Of a stretch of 64,000 nucleotides of DNA, positions 17,063-26,036 are shown piece after piece (position 1 is the stretch's first letter; every line of letters begins with the position of its first letter). Made by a program: the position numbers and the translations under genes. Below the pieces are notes generated by a model. The model ran no database searches. It saw only the letters and a program-made list of their open reading frames with translations, and was not told the origin of the DNA. The stretch spans positions 2,232,001-2,296,000 of the forward strand of contig NZ_CP133656.1 in assembly GCF_036885195.1 (NCBI RefSeq). Direction: 5' to 3'. The DNA is from Pectobacterium cacticida. GTDB lineage: Bacteria; Pseudomonadota; Gammaproteobacteria; Enterobacterales; Enterobacteriaceae.

Positions 17063-17844
17063 TGGAACTGCTTTTTCCTGGCTGGCTGGCGGGGGTTTTT
17101 CTCGCAATAGCGGCTGGCCCACTCGGCTCATTTGTGGTCTGGCGGAGGATGTCTTACTTCGGCGATACACTCGCGCACGCGTCCTTACTCGGTGTTGCTT
17201 TCGGCTTGTTGCTAAATATTAATTTATTCGCCGCTGTTATCGCCGTAACGCTCATGCTGGCACTCGGGCTTGTGTGGCTGGAGCGGCGTCCTTATTTAGC
17301 CATCGATACATTGCTTGGCATTATGGCACACAGCGCTTTATCGCTAGGATTAGTCGTCGTTAGCCTAATGAACAACGTGCGTGTCGATTTGATGGCCTAC
17401 CTGTTTGGCGATTTACTCTCTGTCACGACTGAGGATTTATGGATTATCGGCGGCGGTGTCATCGCTGTCGTTATCACGATTTGTTGGCATTGGCGTGCGC
17501 TGCTCTCTATGACGATTAGCCCGGAACTGGCACACGTTGATGGGGTGAAACTATCTCGATCCAAGCTGCTGCTAATGCTGACTACTGCACTCACCATTGG
17601 CATTGCTATGAAATTTGTCGGGGCGTTGATCATCACCTCATTGCTGATTATTCCCGCTGCCTGCGCCCGGCGTTTTGCAAGAACGCCAGAACAAATGGCA
17701 AGCATGGCAATTATCATTGGCATCCTTGCCGTGACAGGCGGGTTGGCACTCTCAGCAAGTTACAACACCCCGGCGGGGCCGTCGGTGGTTCTCTGCGCCT
17801 CACTGCTTTTCATTATCAGTCTGCTTAAGCGACAACCCGTTTAG
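17059..17844 (+). CDS. znuB: Zinc ABC transporter permease ZnuB
   Basis: A 261-residue inner-membrane permease of the ABC-3 family, with about seven or eight hydrophobic helices. Conserved segments include GPLGSFVVWRRMSYFGDTLAHASLLGVAFG (N-terminal third) and KFVGALIITSLLIIPAACARRFA (near 190-215). It begins ATGATG overlapping the znuC stop by four bases, indicating coupling. A hairpin at 17861-17890 ends the unit. Confidence 0.97.
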   Translation: MMELLFPGWLAGVFLAIAAGPLGSFVVWRRMSYFGDTLAHASLLGVAFGLLLNINLFAAVIAVTLMLALGLVWLERRPYLAIDTLLGIMAHSALSLGLVVVSLMNNVRVDLMAYLFGDLLSVTTEDLWIIGGGVIAVVITICWHWRALLSMTISPELAHVDGVKLSRSKLLLMLTTALTIGIAMKFVGALIITSLLIIPAACARRFARTPEQMASMAIIIGILAVTGGLALSASYNTPAGPSVVLCASLLFIISLLKRQPV

Positions 17845-17860
17845 TCAAACCATCGCCAAA

Positions 17861-17890
17861 CGCCCTGCCACATGCAAATTAGGCAGGGCG
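17861..17890. terminator. Hairpin between convergent znuB and ruvB
   Basis: Perfect arms CGCCCTGCC (17861-17869) and GGCAGGGCG (17882-17890), followed rightward by AGATATTTTA. It sits between two convergent stops and probably ends both transcripts, though the U tract is modest. Confidence 0.72.
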
Positions 17891-17921
17891 AGATATTTTA
17901 GAGATGACAGGAAATATGCAA

Positions 17922-18926
17922 TTATTCTTCACGGGTTAAGCCAAAATGCCGATAGGCATGCTGGGTCGCCATTCGTCCACGCGGCGTGCGCTGGATAAAC
18001 CCTTGCTGAATCAGAAACGGCTCGAGTACATCTTCAATGGTTTCGCGCTCTTCGCCAATCGCCGCGGCTAAATTGTCCAGCCCAACAGGGCCGCCCATAA
18101 ACTTATCAATAATCGCTAGTAGCAGTTTTCGATCCATGTAATCAAAACCTTCCGTGTCCACCGCCAGCATATTCAGCGCTTGCGTGGCAACTTCGCCGGT
18201 GATCGCCCCATGTGATTTCACTTCTGAAAAATCGCGCACCCGACGTAACAATCGGTTGGCAATACGCGGCGTACCTCGTGCGCGACGGGCAACTTCAAGA
18301 GAACCTTCGGGTGTTAAATCTAACCCCAGGCACTGTGCGCTGCGACCAACGATATACTGCAAATCGGCAACGTTATAAAACTCTAAGCGCTGAACGATAC
18401 CAAAGCGATCGCGCAGCGGCGAGGTTAACGACCCTGCTCGCGTCGTTGCGCCAATCAGGGTGAAAGGCGGCAGGTCGAGTTTAATCGAGCGAGCCGCAGG
18501 CCCTTCGCCGATCATAATATCCAACTGATAGTCTTCCATCGCGGGGTACAGCACTTCTTCTACCACCGGAGACAGACGATGAATTTCATCAATGAACAGC
18601 ACATCATGCGGTTCGAGATTAGTCAGTAACGCAGCAAGGTCACCCGCTTTTTCCAACACCGGGCCTGATGTCGTGCGCATATTCACGCCCATCTCATTGG
18701 CCACAATGTTTGCCAGCGTGGTTTTACCCAAACCGGGGGGACCAAATATTAACACATGATCCAGTGCGTCCCCTCTTTTACGCGCAGCCTGGATAAAAAT
18801 CTCCATCTGCTCACGCACTTGCGGCTGCCCCACGTATTCGTTCAACAATTTGGGCCGCATCGCCCGATCGAGGAATTCTTCTTCGGGAACGCTATCAGCG
18901 GAAATTAAACGATCGGCTTCTATCAT
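17922..18926 (-). CDS. ruvB: Holliday-junction helicase motor RuvB
   Basis: A 334-residue AAA+ ATPase that drives branch migration with RuvA. Walker A GPPGLGKTT (about 61-69), Walker B LFIDEIHRL, sensor GATTRAGSLTSPLRDRFG and the C-terminal winged helix (RTPRGRMATQHAYRHFG) are present. I start at MIEADRL (ATG 18926), seven bases after the ruvA stop, with GAGGT upstream; the longer frame from 18956 overlaps ruvA and has no support. Cotranscribed with ruvA. Confidence 0.97.
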   Translation of the reverse strand: MIEADRLISADSVPEEEFLDRAMRPKLLNEYVGQPQVREQMEIFIQAARKRGDALDHVLIFGPPGLGKTTLANIVANEMGVNMRTTSGPVLEKAGDLAALLTNLEPHDVLFIDEIHRLSPVVEEVLYPAMEDYQLDIMIGEGPAARSIKLDLPPFTLIGATTRAGSLTSPLRDRFGIVQRLEFYNVADLQYIVGRSAQCLGLDLTPEGSLEVARRARGTPRIANRLLRRVRDFSEVKSHGAITGEVATQALNMLAVDTEGFDYMDRKLLLAIIDKFMGGPVGLDNLAAAIGEERETIEDVLEPFLIQQGFIQRTPRGRMATQHAYRHFGLTREE

Positions 18927-18933
18927 CAATACC

Positions 18934-19551
18934 TCACAGCGCCGCGCGCAACGCATCCCTAATCAGGGTTTCACAATCCGTTTCAGGTCGAGCAACCTTG
19001 GAAATCATACGGCTGGCTTCCTGAGGTTTATAGCCCAGCGCTATCAATGCTGCGGCCGCTTCCGCTTCGGGATCGCTAACACGGCTGTCAGCGGTAGTCG
19101 GCGATGACAACGGGACATCGCTAACTGGATTAAAGAGATCGCCGCTCAGGCCCTTGAAGCGATCTTTCATTTCAACCACCAGCCTTTCCGCGGTTTTCTT
19201 ACCGACGCCTGGGAGTTTAATCAATGCACCAATTTCTTCACGCTCAACCGCACTGACAAACTGCGTAGCTGACATCCCGGAAAGGATCGCTAGCGCCAAC
19301 TTCGGCCCAACGCCATTGACTTTGATCAGTTCGCGGAATAAGGCTCTCTCCTGCTTGTCGTTAAAGCCGAACAACAGTTGCGCATCTTCACGGACAACAA
19401 AATGGGTAAAGATAATCGTTTCCTGATTAAGCTCGGGGAGTTCGTAAAAGCACGTCATTGGCATATGGATTTCATAACCCACGCCGTTAGCTTCAATCAA
19501 CACCTGCGGCGGCTGTTTCTCCAAAATTATGCCTCTGAGACGACCTATCAC
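18934..19551 (-). CDS. ruvA: Holliday-junction DNA-binding protein RuvA
   Basis: A 205-residue protein that forms tetramers on four-way junctions and loads RuvB. Domain I is the OB fold (MIGRLRGIILEKQPPQVLIEANG), domain II carries two helix-hairpin-helix motifs (LIKVNGVGPKLALAILSG and LIKLPGVGKKTAERLVVEMKD), and domain III is the C-terminal RuvB-binding helix bundle. The start ATG 19551 has AGG upstream. An SOS-type LexA box lies 67-82 bases upstream, so DNA damage should induce ruvAB. The E. coli gene yebB is absent between ruvA and ruvC. Confidence 0.97.
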   Translation of the reverse strand: MIGRLRGIILEKQPPQVLIEANGVGYEIHMPMTCFYELPELNQETIIFTHFVVREDAQLLFGFNDKQERALFRELIKVNGVGPKLALAILSGMSATQFVSAVEREEIGALIKLPGVGKKTAERLVVEMKDRFKGLSGDLFNPVSDVPLSSPTTADSRVSDPEAEAAAALIALGYKPQEASRMISKVARPETDCETLIRDALRAAL

Positions 19552-19610
19552 GTTGCACTTCCTTTTTTACATAGGAGATGAATAGCGAGAAATAACGAGT
19601 ATATAGCATA

Positions 19611-19636
19611 AAAAAGGCTGGATGAATATCCAGCCT
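19611..19636 (-). terminator. Terminator of ruvC overlapping the ruvAB SOS box
   Basis: Perfect 9-bp arms AGGCTGGAT (19615-19623, within the A-rich run starting 19611) and ATCCAGCCT (19628-19636) around GAAT; leftward it continues as a six-T run. It lies six bases after the ruvC stop. Confidence 0.85.
19618..19633. promoter_or_regulatory. LexA (SOS) box of ruvAB
   Basis: CTGGATGAATATCCAG has the CTGG-N8-CCAG form of the atypical E. coli ruvA SOS box, in the same place upstream of ruvA. It lies wholly inside the hairpin that ends ruvC transcription, so one inverted repeat appears to serve as DNA operator and RNA terminator. Confidence 0.75.
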
Positions 19637-19642
19637 CCCGTT

Positions 19643-20164
19643 TCAACGCAGCCTTCCCGCCAATGGGCTCACTTTCACCTCTGCCGTTCGCAGCAGACTT
19701 TGGTTAAAGTGACAGTGCGTAATGGCTATTGCCAAGGCATCGGCAGCATCCGCCTGTGGGCTGGCCGATAATTTCAATAGCGCGCGCACCATATGTTGCA
19801 CCTGCTTTTTATCTGCCGCACCCGTACCTACCACGGTCTGCTTAACCAAGCGTGCCGCATACTCGAAGACGGGCAGCGCCTGATTAACACCGGCGACAAT
19901 AGCCACGCCGCGAGCCTGACCCAGCTTCAGCGCTGAATCCGGGTTCTTCGCCATGAAAACCTGCTCGATCGCCATGCAGTCAGGGCGAAATTGCGTAATG
20001 ATTTCACTGACTCCGGCATAAATTAGCTTAAGCCGCGTGGGCATATCATCCACCACGGTACGAATGCAGCCGCTACCAAGATAGGTCAGATGGCGTCCCT
20101 GTTGACGGATAATACCGTAACCCGTTACGCGCGAACCAGGATCGATGCCGACGATGATTGTCAT
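19643..20164 (-). CDS. ruvC: Holliday-junction resolvase RuvC
   Basis: A 173-residue endonuclease of the RNase H fold that nicks four-way junctions symmetrically. Acidic active-site residues are seen in IVGIDPGSRVTGYG, MAIEQVFMAKNPD and QADAADALAIAI. The start ATG 20164 gives exactly the E. coli length; the 12-residue extension to 20200 is unsupported. It follows yebC by 63 bases in the aspS-nudB-yebC-ruvC direction and is separated from ruvAB by a terminator. Confidence 0.97.
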   Translation of the reverse strand: MTIIVGIDPGSRVTGYGIIRQQGRHLTYLGSGCIRTVVDDMPTRLKLIYAGVSEIITQFRPDCMAIEQVFMAKNPDSALKLGQARGVAIVAGVNQALPVFEYAARLVKQTVVGTGAADKKQVQHMVRALLKLSASPQADAADALAIAITHCHFNQSLLRTAEVKVSPLAGRLR

Positions 20165-20227
20165 CGCAGCACGCCGCCAATTCGCTCTTCTGAGTCGCAA
20201 TATCTATTTTGCATCAACGAGTTGCCT

Positions 20228-20971
20228 TTAAAGCAGGTCGGCCACCTCATCAGAGATCTCACCGTTGTGGTAAACCTCTTGAACATCGTCGCAATCTTCC
20301 AACATGTCAATTAGACGCATCAACTTCGGTGCCGTTTCCGCATCCAACTCCGCTTTGGTCGACGGAATCATCGCGACTTCCGCTGATTCCGCTTTCAGGC
20401 CTGCCGCATCCAACGCATCTTTCACATCACCAAAGGTTTCCCACGGCGTAAAGACGTCAATCGCCCCGTCGTCATAGGTCACGACATCATCTGCCCCGGC
20501 CTCTAAAGCAGCATCCATCACCGTGTCTTCATCCAGACCGGGGGCATACGAAATGACGCCTTTCTTCGTGAAAAGGTACGATACGGAACCGTCTGTCCCC
20601 AAGTTACCGCCCGTCTTAGTAAAGGCGTGACGCACTTCGGAAACGGTGCGATTACGGTTGTCACTGAGGCATTCCACCATGACTGCCGCACCACCCGGAC
20701 CATAACCTTCATAGATGATGGTTTCCATATTGGCTTCATCATCCCCCCCTACACCACGGGCAATTGCGCGGTTCAACGTATCGCGCGTCATATTGTTGGA
20801 CAGGGCTTTATCGATCGCGGCGCGCAGACGTGGGTTAGACCCTGGATCGCCACCGCCCAGACGGGCGGCGGTAACCAATTCACGGATAATCTTGGTAAAG
20901 ATTTTACCGCGTTTAGCGTCCTGTGCTGCTTTACGATGCTTTGTGTTAGCCCACTTACTATGACCTGCCAT
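20228..20971 (-). CDS. yebC: YebC/TACO1-family regulatory protein
   Basis: A 247-residue cytoplasmic protein of the YebC/PmpR/TACO1 family. Members have been described as DNA-binding regulators and, more recently, as translation factors relieving stalls at proline-rich stretches; which applies here is not shown. The N-terminal MAGHSKWANTKHRKAAQDAKRG block, NPRLRAAIDKALSNNMTRD and YEGYGPGGAAVMVECLSDNRNRT (quoted in parts) are diagnostic. ATG 20971 is the family start; 17 extra residues upstream are not real. It lies 22 bases after nudB. Confidence 0.95.
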   Translation of the reverse strand: MAGHSKWANTKHRKAAQDAKRGKIFTKIIRELVTAARLGGGDPGSNPRLRAAIDKALSNNMTRDTLNRAIARGVGGDDEANMETIIYEGYGPGGAAVMVECLSDNRNRTVSEVRHAFTKTGGNLGTDGSVSYLFTKKGVISYAPGLDEDTVMDAALEAGADDVVTYDDGAIDVFTPWETFGDVKDALDAAGLKAESAEVAMIPSTKAELDAETAPKLMRLIDMLEDCDDVQEVYHNGEISDEVADLL

Positions 20972-20993
20972 AAAAATCTCCGAAAAAAGCCTG

Positions 20994-21461
20994 TTAGGCC
21001 GGATAAATAACAAATTCCTCAATCGCTTGCCGGTTGCTCCAGGACTTGGTCAACTGGGCCGCACGCGGCACATCAAGCCACTGGTAAGCCAGGTGCTCGG
21101 ATAATTGCACCTCGCGCTCAGCAGGTAACGCCAGACAAAACCAATGCTCGGTATTGTGCGTGACTCCCGGCGCATAGCGATGTCTCAAATGAGCGAATAG
21201 CTCAAACTCAATACAGCGCTGACAGTCAAAGAGTGATAACGCTTCTGCGGATATATCGATGTTAACTTCTTCTTTAACTTCACGCTGTGCAGCATACGAC
21301 GCGCTTTCCCCTTCTTCTATGCTACCCGTAACCGATTGCCAGAATTCAGGATCGTCACGCCGCTGCAACATCAGCACCCGTCCGGTGTCGCTGGCATAAA
21401 TCACAACCAGTACCGAAACAGGCCGCTTATAGACTCTTTTACTCGTTGTCGGATTTTCCAT
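20994..21461 (-). CDS. nudB: Dihydroneopterin triphosphate diphosphatase NudB
   Basis: A 155-residue Nudix hydrolase removing pyrophosphate from dihydroneopterin triphosphate in folate synthesis. The Nudix box GSIEEGESASYAAQREVKEEV is visible (about residues 47-67, GX5EX7REVXEE pattern). Further family blocks: RPVSVLVVIYASDTGRVLMLQRRDDPEFWQS (start) and LTKSWSNRQAIEEFV (end). Its start overlaps the end of aspS by 23 bases, so it is coupled to aspS. Confidence 0.96.
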   Translation of the reverse strand: MENPTTSKRVYKRPVSVLVVIYASDTGRVLMLQRRDDPEFWQSVTGSIEEGESASYAAQREVKEEVNIDISAEALSLFDCQRCIEFELFAHLRHRYAPGVTHNTEHWFCLALPAEREVQLSEHLAYQWLDVPRAAQLTKSWSNRQAIEEFVIYPA

Positions 21462-23235
21462 CCTGCGCCGCTTTCCCTTTCACCGCTACCGCAATGCCAA
21501 GCTCTTCCAGCGAAGCCGGGTTGGCGAAGTTTGGCGCCTCCGTCATCAGACACGCTGCCGCCGTCGTTTTCGGGAAGGCAATAACGTCACGAATATTATC
21601 GGTGCCCGTCAGCAACATCACTAAACGGTCAAGACCAAACGCCAGCCCGGCGTGTGGTGGCGTACCATATTTTAGCGCATCCAATAAGAAACCAAATTTC
21701 TCACGCTGCTCTTGCTCGGTAATGCCCAAAATGCCGAATACCGTTTGCTGCATCTCGCCGTTGTGTATACGCACGGAACCGCCGCCTACTTCATAACCAT
21801 TAATCACCATATCATAAGCGTTGGCAATCGCCGAAGCGGGGTTCGCAGCCAGTTCTGAAGGCAGCATGTCGCGCGGCGCGGTAAACGGATGGTGCATCGC
21901 GGTAAGCCCCCCTTCGCCATCGTCTTCAAACATCGGGAAATCGACCACCCAAAGCGGCTTCCAACTATTGTCTTCCGTCAGGTTAAGGTCGCGCCCCAGC
22001 TTAAGACGCAGCGCACCCAATGCATCGGTTACCACCTTCTCACTGTCCGCGCCGAAGAACAGAATATCGCCATCCTGAGCCGCCGTACGCGCCAATAATG
22101 CAGACAGCGTGTCAGCGTTTAAAAATTTCGCTACCGGACTTTGAACACCTTCCAGGCCCTTAGCCAGCTCGTTGACCTTGATATAAGCAAGGCCTTTCGC
22201 GCCATAGATTTCAATAAACTTGCCATATTCATCAATCTGTTTACGGCTTAGTCGTGCGCCGCCAGGGACGCGGATAGCGGCAACGCGACCTTTAGCATCA
22301 TTTGCCGGACCAGAGAACACCTTGAATTCGAGGTCTTTAACCAGATCGGCGACATCAATTAATTCCAGCGGATTACGCAAATCAGGCTTGTCGGAACCGA
22401 AGCGACGCATGGCTTCGGCAAACGTCATGATTGGGAAATCGCCCAGTTCGACGCCTTTAATATCCAGCCATAGCGCACGCACCAGTTTCTCCATCACTTC
22501 GCGCACCTGCGGCGCGGTCATGAAAGAGGTTTCGACATCAATTTGGGTAAATTCCGGCTGCCTGTCGGCACGTAAATCTTCGTCACGGAAACATTTGACG
22601 ATCTGATAATAGCGATCAAAACCGGACATCATTAGCAACTGTTTAAACAATTGAGGAGACTGCGGCAACGCATAAAATTTGCCTTTATGCACACGGCTCG
22701 GAACCAAATAATCGCGTGCGCCTTCAGGCGTTGCTTTTGTCAACATTGGTGTTTCGATGTCCAGAAAACCATGGTCATCCATAAAACGACGGACAAAACT
22801 GGTAATACGTGCTCGCGCCTTCAGGCGTTGCGCCATTTCGGGACGACGCAAATCCAGATAGCGATATTTCAGACGGGCTTCTTCAGTGTTGGTTTGGTTC
22901 GAATCCAACGGTAACGCTTCCGAACGGTTAATGATCGTCAGCCCGCTGGCAAAAACCTCCACTTCCCCCGTCGCCATCTCTTTATTAACCTGGCTTTCAG
23001 GACGCGCGCGAACCACGCCGGTAAGTTGGATGCAGAACTCGTTTCGTAACTCGGACGCCAATTTAAATGCGTCCTGGCGGTCTGGGTCAAAAAATACCTG
23101 AACCAGCCCTTCTCTGTCACGCATGTCAATAAAAATCAAACCACCCAGATCGCGGCGGCGGTTAACCCAACCGCACAATGTCACTTCCTGGCCCACATGG
23201 GACGAATTCAACTGCCCGCAATAATTAGTACGCAT
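21439..23235 (-). CDS. aspS: Aspartyl-tRNA synthetase
   Basis: A 598-residue class IIb synthetase charging tRNA-Asp. The N-terminal OB anticodon-binding domain (VTLCGWVNRRRDLGGLIFIDMRDREG) is followed by motif 1, motif 2 (YQIVKCFRDEDLRADRQPEFTQID), the bacterial GAD insertion (about 290-420) and motif 3 (GLAFGLDRLVMLL). GTG (23238) and ATG (23235) are adjacent; ATG matches the family start. First gene of the aspS-nudB-yebC-ruvC run. It ends with a charged tail KGKAAQDGKSDNE. Confidence 0.98.
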   Translation of the reverse strand: MRTNYCGQLNSSHVGQEVTLCGWVNRRRDLGGLIFIDMRDREGLVQVFFDPDRQDAFKLASELRNEFCIQLTGVVRARPESQVNKEMATGEVEVFASGLTIINRSEALPLDSNQTNTEEARLKYRYLDLRRPEMAQRLKARARITSFVRRFMDDHGFLDIETPMLTKATPEGARDYLVPSRVHKGKFYALPQSPQLFKQLLMMSGFDRYYQIVKCFRDEDLRADRQPEFTQIDVETSFMTAPQVREVMEKLVRALWLDIKGVELGDFPIMTFAEAMRRFGSDKPDLRNPLELIDVADLVKDLEFKVFSGPANDAKGRVAAIRVPGGARLSRKQIDEYGKFIEIYGAKGLAYIKVNELAKGLEGVQSPVAKFLNADTLSALLARTAAQDGDILFFGADSEKVVTDALGALRLKLGRDLNLTEDNSWKPLWVVDFPMFEDDGEGGLTAMHHPFTAPRDMLPSELAANPASAIANAYDMVINGYEVGGGSVRIHNGEMQQTVFGILGITEQEQREKFGFLLDALKYGTPPHAGLAFGLDRLVMLLTGTDNIRDVIAFPKTTAAACLMTEAPNFANPASLEELGIAVAVKGKAAQDGKSDNE

Positions 23236-23763
23236 CACGATGTCCTTTTACTCATCCGTCAGCTCACTCGTTGTTACAGAGGATTACTTTTCACGGTAGA
23301 TCACAACGCAAAAACAAAGGCAATTTCGCTGTACGGCATGATTTTTCTGGGTTAGTGCCCGGTGAAAAAAGGCGGTTATTATAAAGGATATTCGCCCGAA
23401 CGATAAGCATGAAGGTAGCGCTCTGCGACGTAGTCGCCTACTCTTTTTACGAAATGTCTCTTCCGGTTAACATAATGTTCTTTTGTTCGCGTTACGTTGT
23501 TGCATAAGCGTGGTCGGGAAACAGCGCAATGTGAGTATACCGCCGTTGGCCTTCTCTGGGCGTTGACGTCGCAGTAAAACACGCTGCGGCAGCGCGCTGG
23601 CACAAAGAAGATAATATCCAGAGCATGGGGATTTAGGGAAACCACGTTTCCCTTTTATTAAAATCTGCTAGTATAGCTCAGTCACACGTTGTGTTTATAA
23701 GACGTAATAAAAAAGCGCTTTTCCATTATCAACTAATGTGTGTAGTTTACATGGAGAGCAAGT
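23236..23763. other. Intergenic region between aspS and the EAL-HDOD gene
   Basis: About 530 bases with no well-supported gene. It must contain divergent promoters. A 12-base palindrome AAAAGCGCTTTT lies at 23711-23722, 42 bases before the EAL-HDOD gene. An 88-codon leftward frame (23379-23645) has no ribosome site or family and a Cys/Arg-rich composition unlike a real protein. yecD, present beside yecE in E. coli, is missing here. Confidence 0.5.
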
Positions 23764-24981
23764 ATGTATTCCTTTGTCGCCCGCCAGCCTATTTTGAACC
23801 TGCGCCGCCAAACCGTCGCCTACGAACTGCTTTTCCGTATGGATGTCACCAATCAATTCCCTGATGTCAGTCCGGAATTTGCGACCGCACAGCTTATTTC
23901 GGATCAGTTTCTGACGAATCCATTAACAAAAAATATCGTAGAAAAACCATATTATATTAATTTCCCTTATCAGATGCTGATTAACGGCCACGCGGAAGTC
24001 CTGCCGCACGAAAAGGTAGTTATCGAAATTCTTGAAAATGCAGTCCCCGACAATGCTCTGCTCAGCGCGGTAAAAAAATTAAAAAGAAAAGCTTTCAAGA
24101 TTGCCCTTGATGATTTTTCGATGTCACCGGAATGGGATCGCTTTTTGCCTTACATTGATGTCATCAAATTTGATTTGCATCGATCTAATTTCAGCGACAT
24201 TGAGCGTTTTATCAACAGAATTTCACTGCCGAATTTACAATATCTGGCCGAGAAAGTGGAGACGCATGAGCAATTCCTGCACAGTAAAAATCTGGGCATC
24301 TCCCTTTTCCAAGGATATTTTTTCAGCCGACCAGAAATGATTCAATCGAAGAAATTGGTTAGCCGTTTCGATAATACCATCAGGCTGCTGAGAGAGGTCA
24401 ATAAACCGGAGATCGACTATGCGAAGATAGAAGAACTGGTCTGTGCCGATTTGTCGCTTTATTATAAATTGATGCGCCACATTACCAACATTAAATATCA
24501 TACTCGTTTTGGCATCACGACAACGTCAATACCTTTTCGTTCTGTGGCGATGTTGCTTGGTCCGCGAGAACTAAAACGTTTCGTCTCGTTAATCAGCATA
24601 ACGCATTGCAATAAAAATAAACCTGGCGAACTCTATCGTGCCAGCCTAATTCGCGCCAGATTTTTCGAGTTACTGTACGCTTCATATAATACCGGGGAAG
24701 ATACGACCGAAGCATTTTTATGCGGCTTATTGTCGCTGCTTGATGCCGTATTAGATGCGCCAATGCCGTTGCTACTGTCGCAAATTGCACTATCAGAAAA
24801 AATTAACCAGAGCCTGTTGGATCATTCGGGAGACTTTGCCGTGTATCTGACGTTGATTGCTAAATATGAGCAGCAAGAATGGGAAGCGCTAGCGCCGATT
24901 TTGGCGCAATTGGGCATCGATGAGAGCACCTTTTTTATTATGATTATGGAAGCAACGCAATGGGCTGATGAGATATTATAA
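23764..24981 (+). CDS. EAL-HDOD signalling protein with degenerate EAL domain
   Basis: A 405-residue cytoplasmic protein of the YuxH-like class: an EAL-type fold (about residues 1-200) fused to an HDOD domain (about 205-395). In EAL enzymes the first metal ligand lies in an E-A/V-L motif; here it reads YELLFR, and other catalytic segments are reduced (IEILENAV, KIALDDFS, IKFDLHR). It is therefore unlikely to hydrolyse c-di-GMP but may bind it or partners. HDOD landmarks are weak but present (LVCADLSLYYKLMRHITNI, SIPFRSVAMLLG). A GGAG precedes ATG 23764. It takes the place of yecD beside yecE and is monocistronic. Confidence 0.85.
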   Translation: MYSFVARQPILNLRRQTVAYELLFRMDVTNQFPDVSPEFATAQLISDQFLTNPLTKNIVEKPYYINFPYQMLINGHAEVLPHEKVVIEILENAVPDNALLSAVKKLKRKAFKIALDDFSMSPEWDRFLPYIDVIKFDLHRSNFSDIERFINRISLPNLQYLAEKVETHEQFLHSKNLGISLFQGYFFSRPEMIQSKKLVSRFDNTIRLLREVNKPEIDYAKIEELVCADLSLYYKLMRHITNIKYHTRFGITTTSIPFRSVAMLLGPRELKRFVSLISITHCNKNKPGELYRASLIRARFFELLYASYNTGEDTTEAFLCGLLSLLDAVLDAPMPLLLSQIALSEKINQSLLDHSGDFAVYLTLIAKYEQQEWEALAPILAQLGIDESTFFIMIMEATQWADEIL

Positions 24982-25071
24982 ACGAGGAAACTCGGCTCAC
25001 TCGCGCTGGCTGGGAAATTACGGGATAATTGCCGATACCTTGTTAAGATGCAATGACGTTAAGGTGCAACA

Positions 25072-25884
25072 ATGTATATTGGATTGCCGCAATGGCAGCA
25101 TCCTGCCTGGCGTCGGTTGGGGTTAAATGATCTTGCCGACTACAGCCGCTATTTTACCAGTGTAGAAGGTAATACAACCTTCTACGCCTTGCCTTCACCT
25201 GAGGTTGTCGGGCGCTGGCGCGATATGACGCACGATAATTTCCGTTTTTGCTTCAAATTTCCCGCAGCAATCAGCCATACGGCTGCCTTGCAACATTGTA
25301 ATAAAGATGTTGATCTTTTTTATCAATGTATTAAACCAATTGAGCATCGTATCGGACAATTGTGGCTACAGCTTCCCGCCGCTTTTAGTCCTGTTCACTT
25401 GCCCGTTCTGTGGCATTTTCTCGCCGCTTTACCGTCAGGCTTTAACTACGGAGTTGAAGTGCGCCACCCTTTGTTTTTTGCCAAAGGCGAAGAGGAGCAA
25501 GCGCTAAATCGTGGGTTACGACAACGCGGCGTCAATCGCGTGATCCTCGACAGCCGGCCGGTTCATCATGCCGCGCCAAACAGCGCAGCGTTACGGGAAG
25601 CCCAGCGTAAAAAGCCGCGCGTGCCAGTCCATGCCGTGCTGACCGCAACGCAGCCGCTGATCCGCTTTATCGGTAGTGAGACGCAGGAAGAAAATCTGCG
25701 TTGGTTCGATTCATGGCGTAACAAATTGCCTCAATGGTCCGGTGCAACCCCCTACTTTTTTATCCATACACCGGATATTGGCGATGCCCCGCCATTGGCA
25801 CAGCTATTATGGCCCTTACTCACCGAGATCGACCCCACTTTACCCGCGCCGCCGGATTGGCCACGGCAAACAACGCTGTTTTAA
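25072..25884 (+). CDS. yecE: DUF72 family protein YecE
   Basis: A 270-residue cytoplasmic TIM-barrel-like DUF72 protein closely matching E. coli YecE. Landmarks: SVEGNTTFYALPSPEVVGRW, FCFKFPAAISH, NYGVEVRHPLFF and RKKPRVPVHAVLTAT. No reaction is established; the conserved Glu/His pattern suggests an enzyme or metal site. It begins 90 bases after the EAL-HDOD gene and 152 before yecN. Confidence 0.92.
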   Translation: MYIGLPQWQHPAWRRLGLNDLADYSRYFTSVEGNTTFYALPSPEVVGRWRDMTHDNFRFCFKFPAAISHTAALQHCNKDVDLFYQCIKPIEHRIGQLWLQLPAAFSPVHLPVLWHFLAALPSGFNYGVEVRHPLFFAKGEEEQALNRGLRQRGVNRVILDSRPVHHAAPNSAALREAQRKKPRVPVHAVLTATQPLIRFIGSETQEENLRWFDSWRNKLPQWSGATPYFFIHTPDIGDAPPLAQLLWPLLTEIDPTLPAPPDWPRQTTLF

Positions 25885-26036
25885 TCCTAAGACACCGATA
25901 TGTTAGTTTATTTCGTTATAAGGAAGTCCACTATGCACGCCATTTCCGCTAAAAAAAGTGGTCTTTAGAGGCGACAGTGGCGTTAGGTAAAGCTATTATT
26001 CTGCAAGCCGTTTTCGGTCAGGTCACGGAGTAAAAA

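Noticed and set aside
23379..23645. 88-codon leftward frame between aspS and the EAL-HDOD gene
   Set aside because: No ribosome site, odd Cys/Arg-rich composition, no known family.
25885..26036. Short frames between yecE and yecN (MHAISAKKSG and a following open stretch)
   Set aside because: Interrupted by a stop within 12 codons and no family; not enough even for a pseudogene call.
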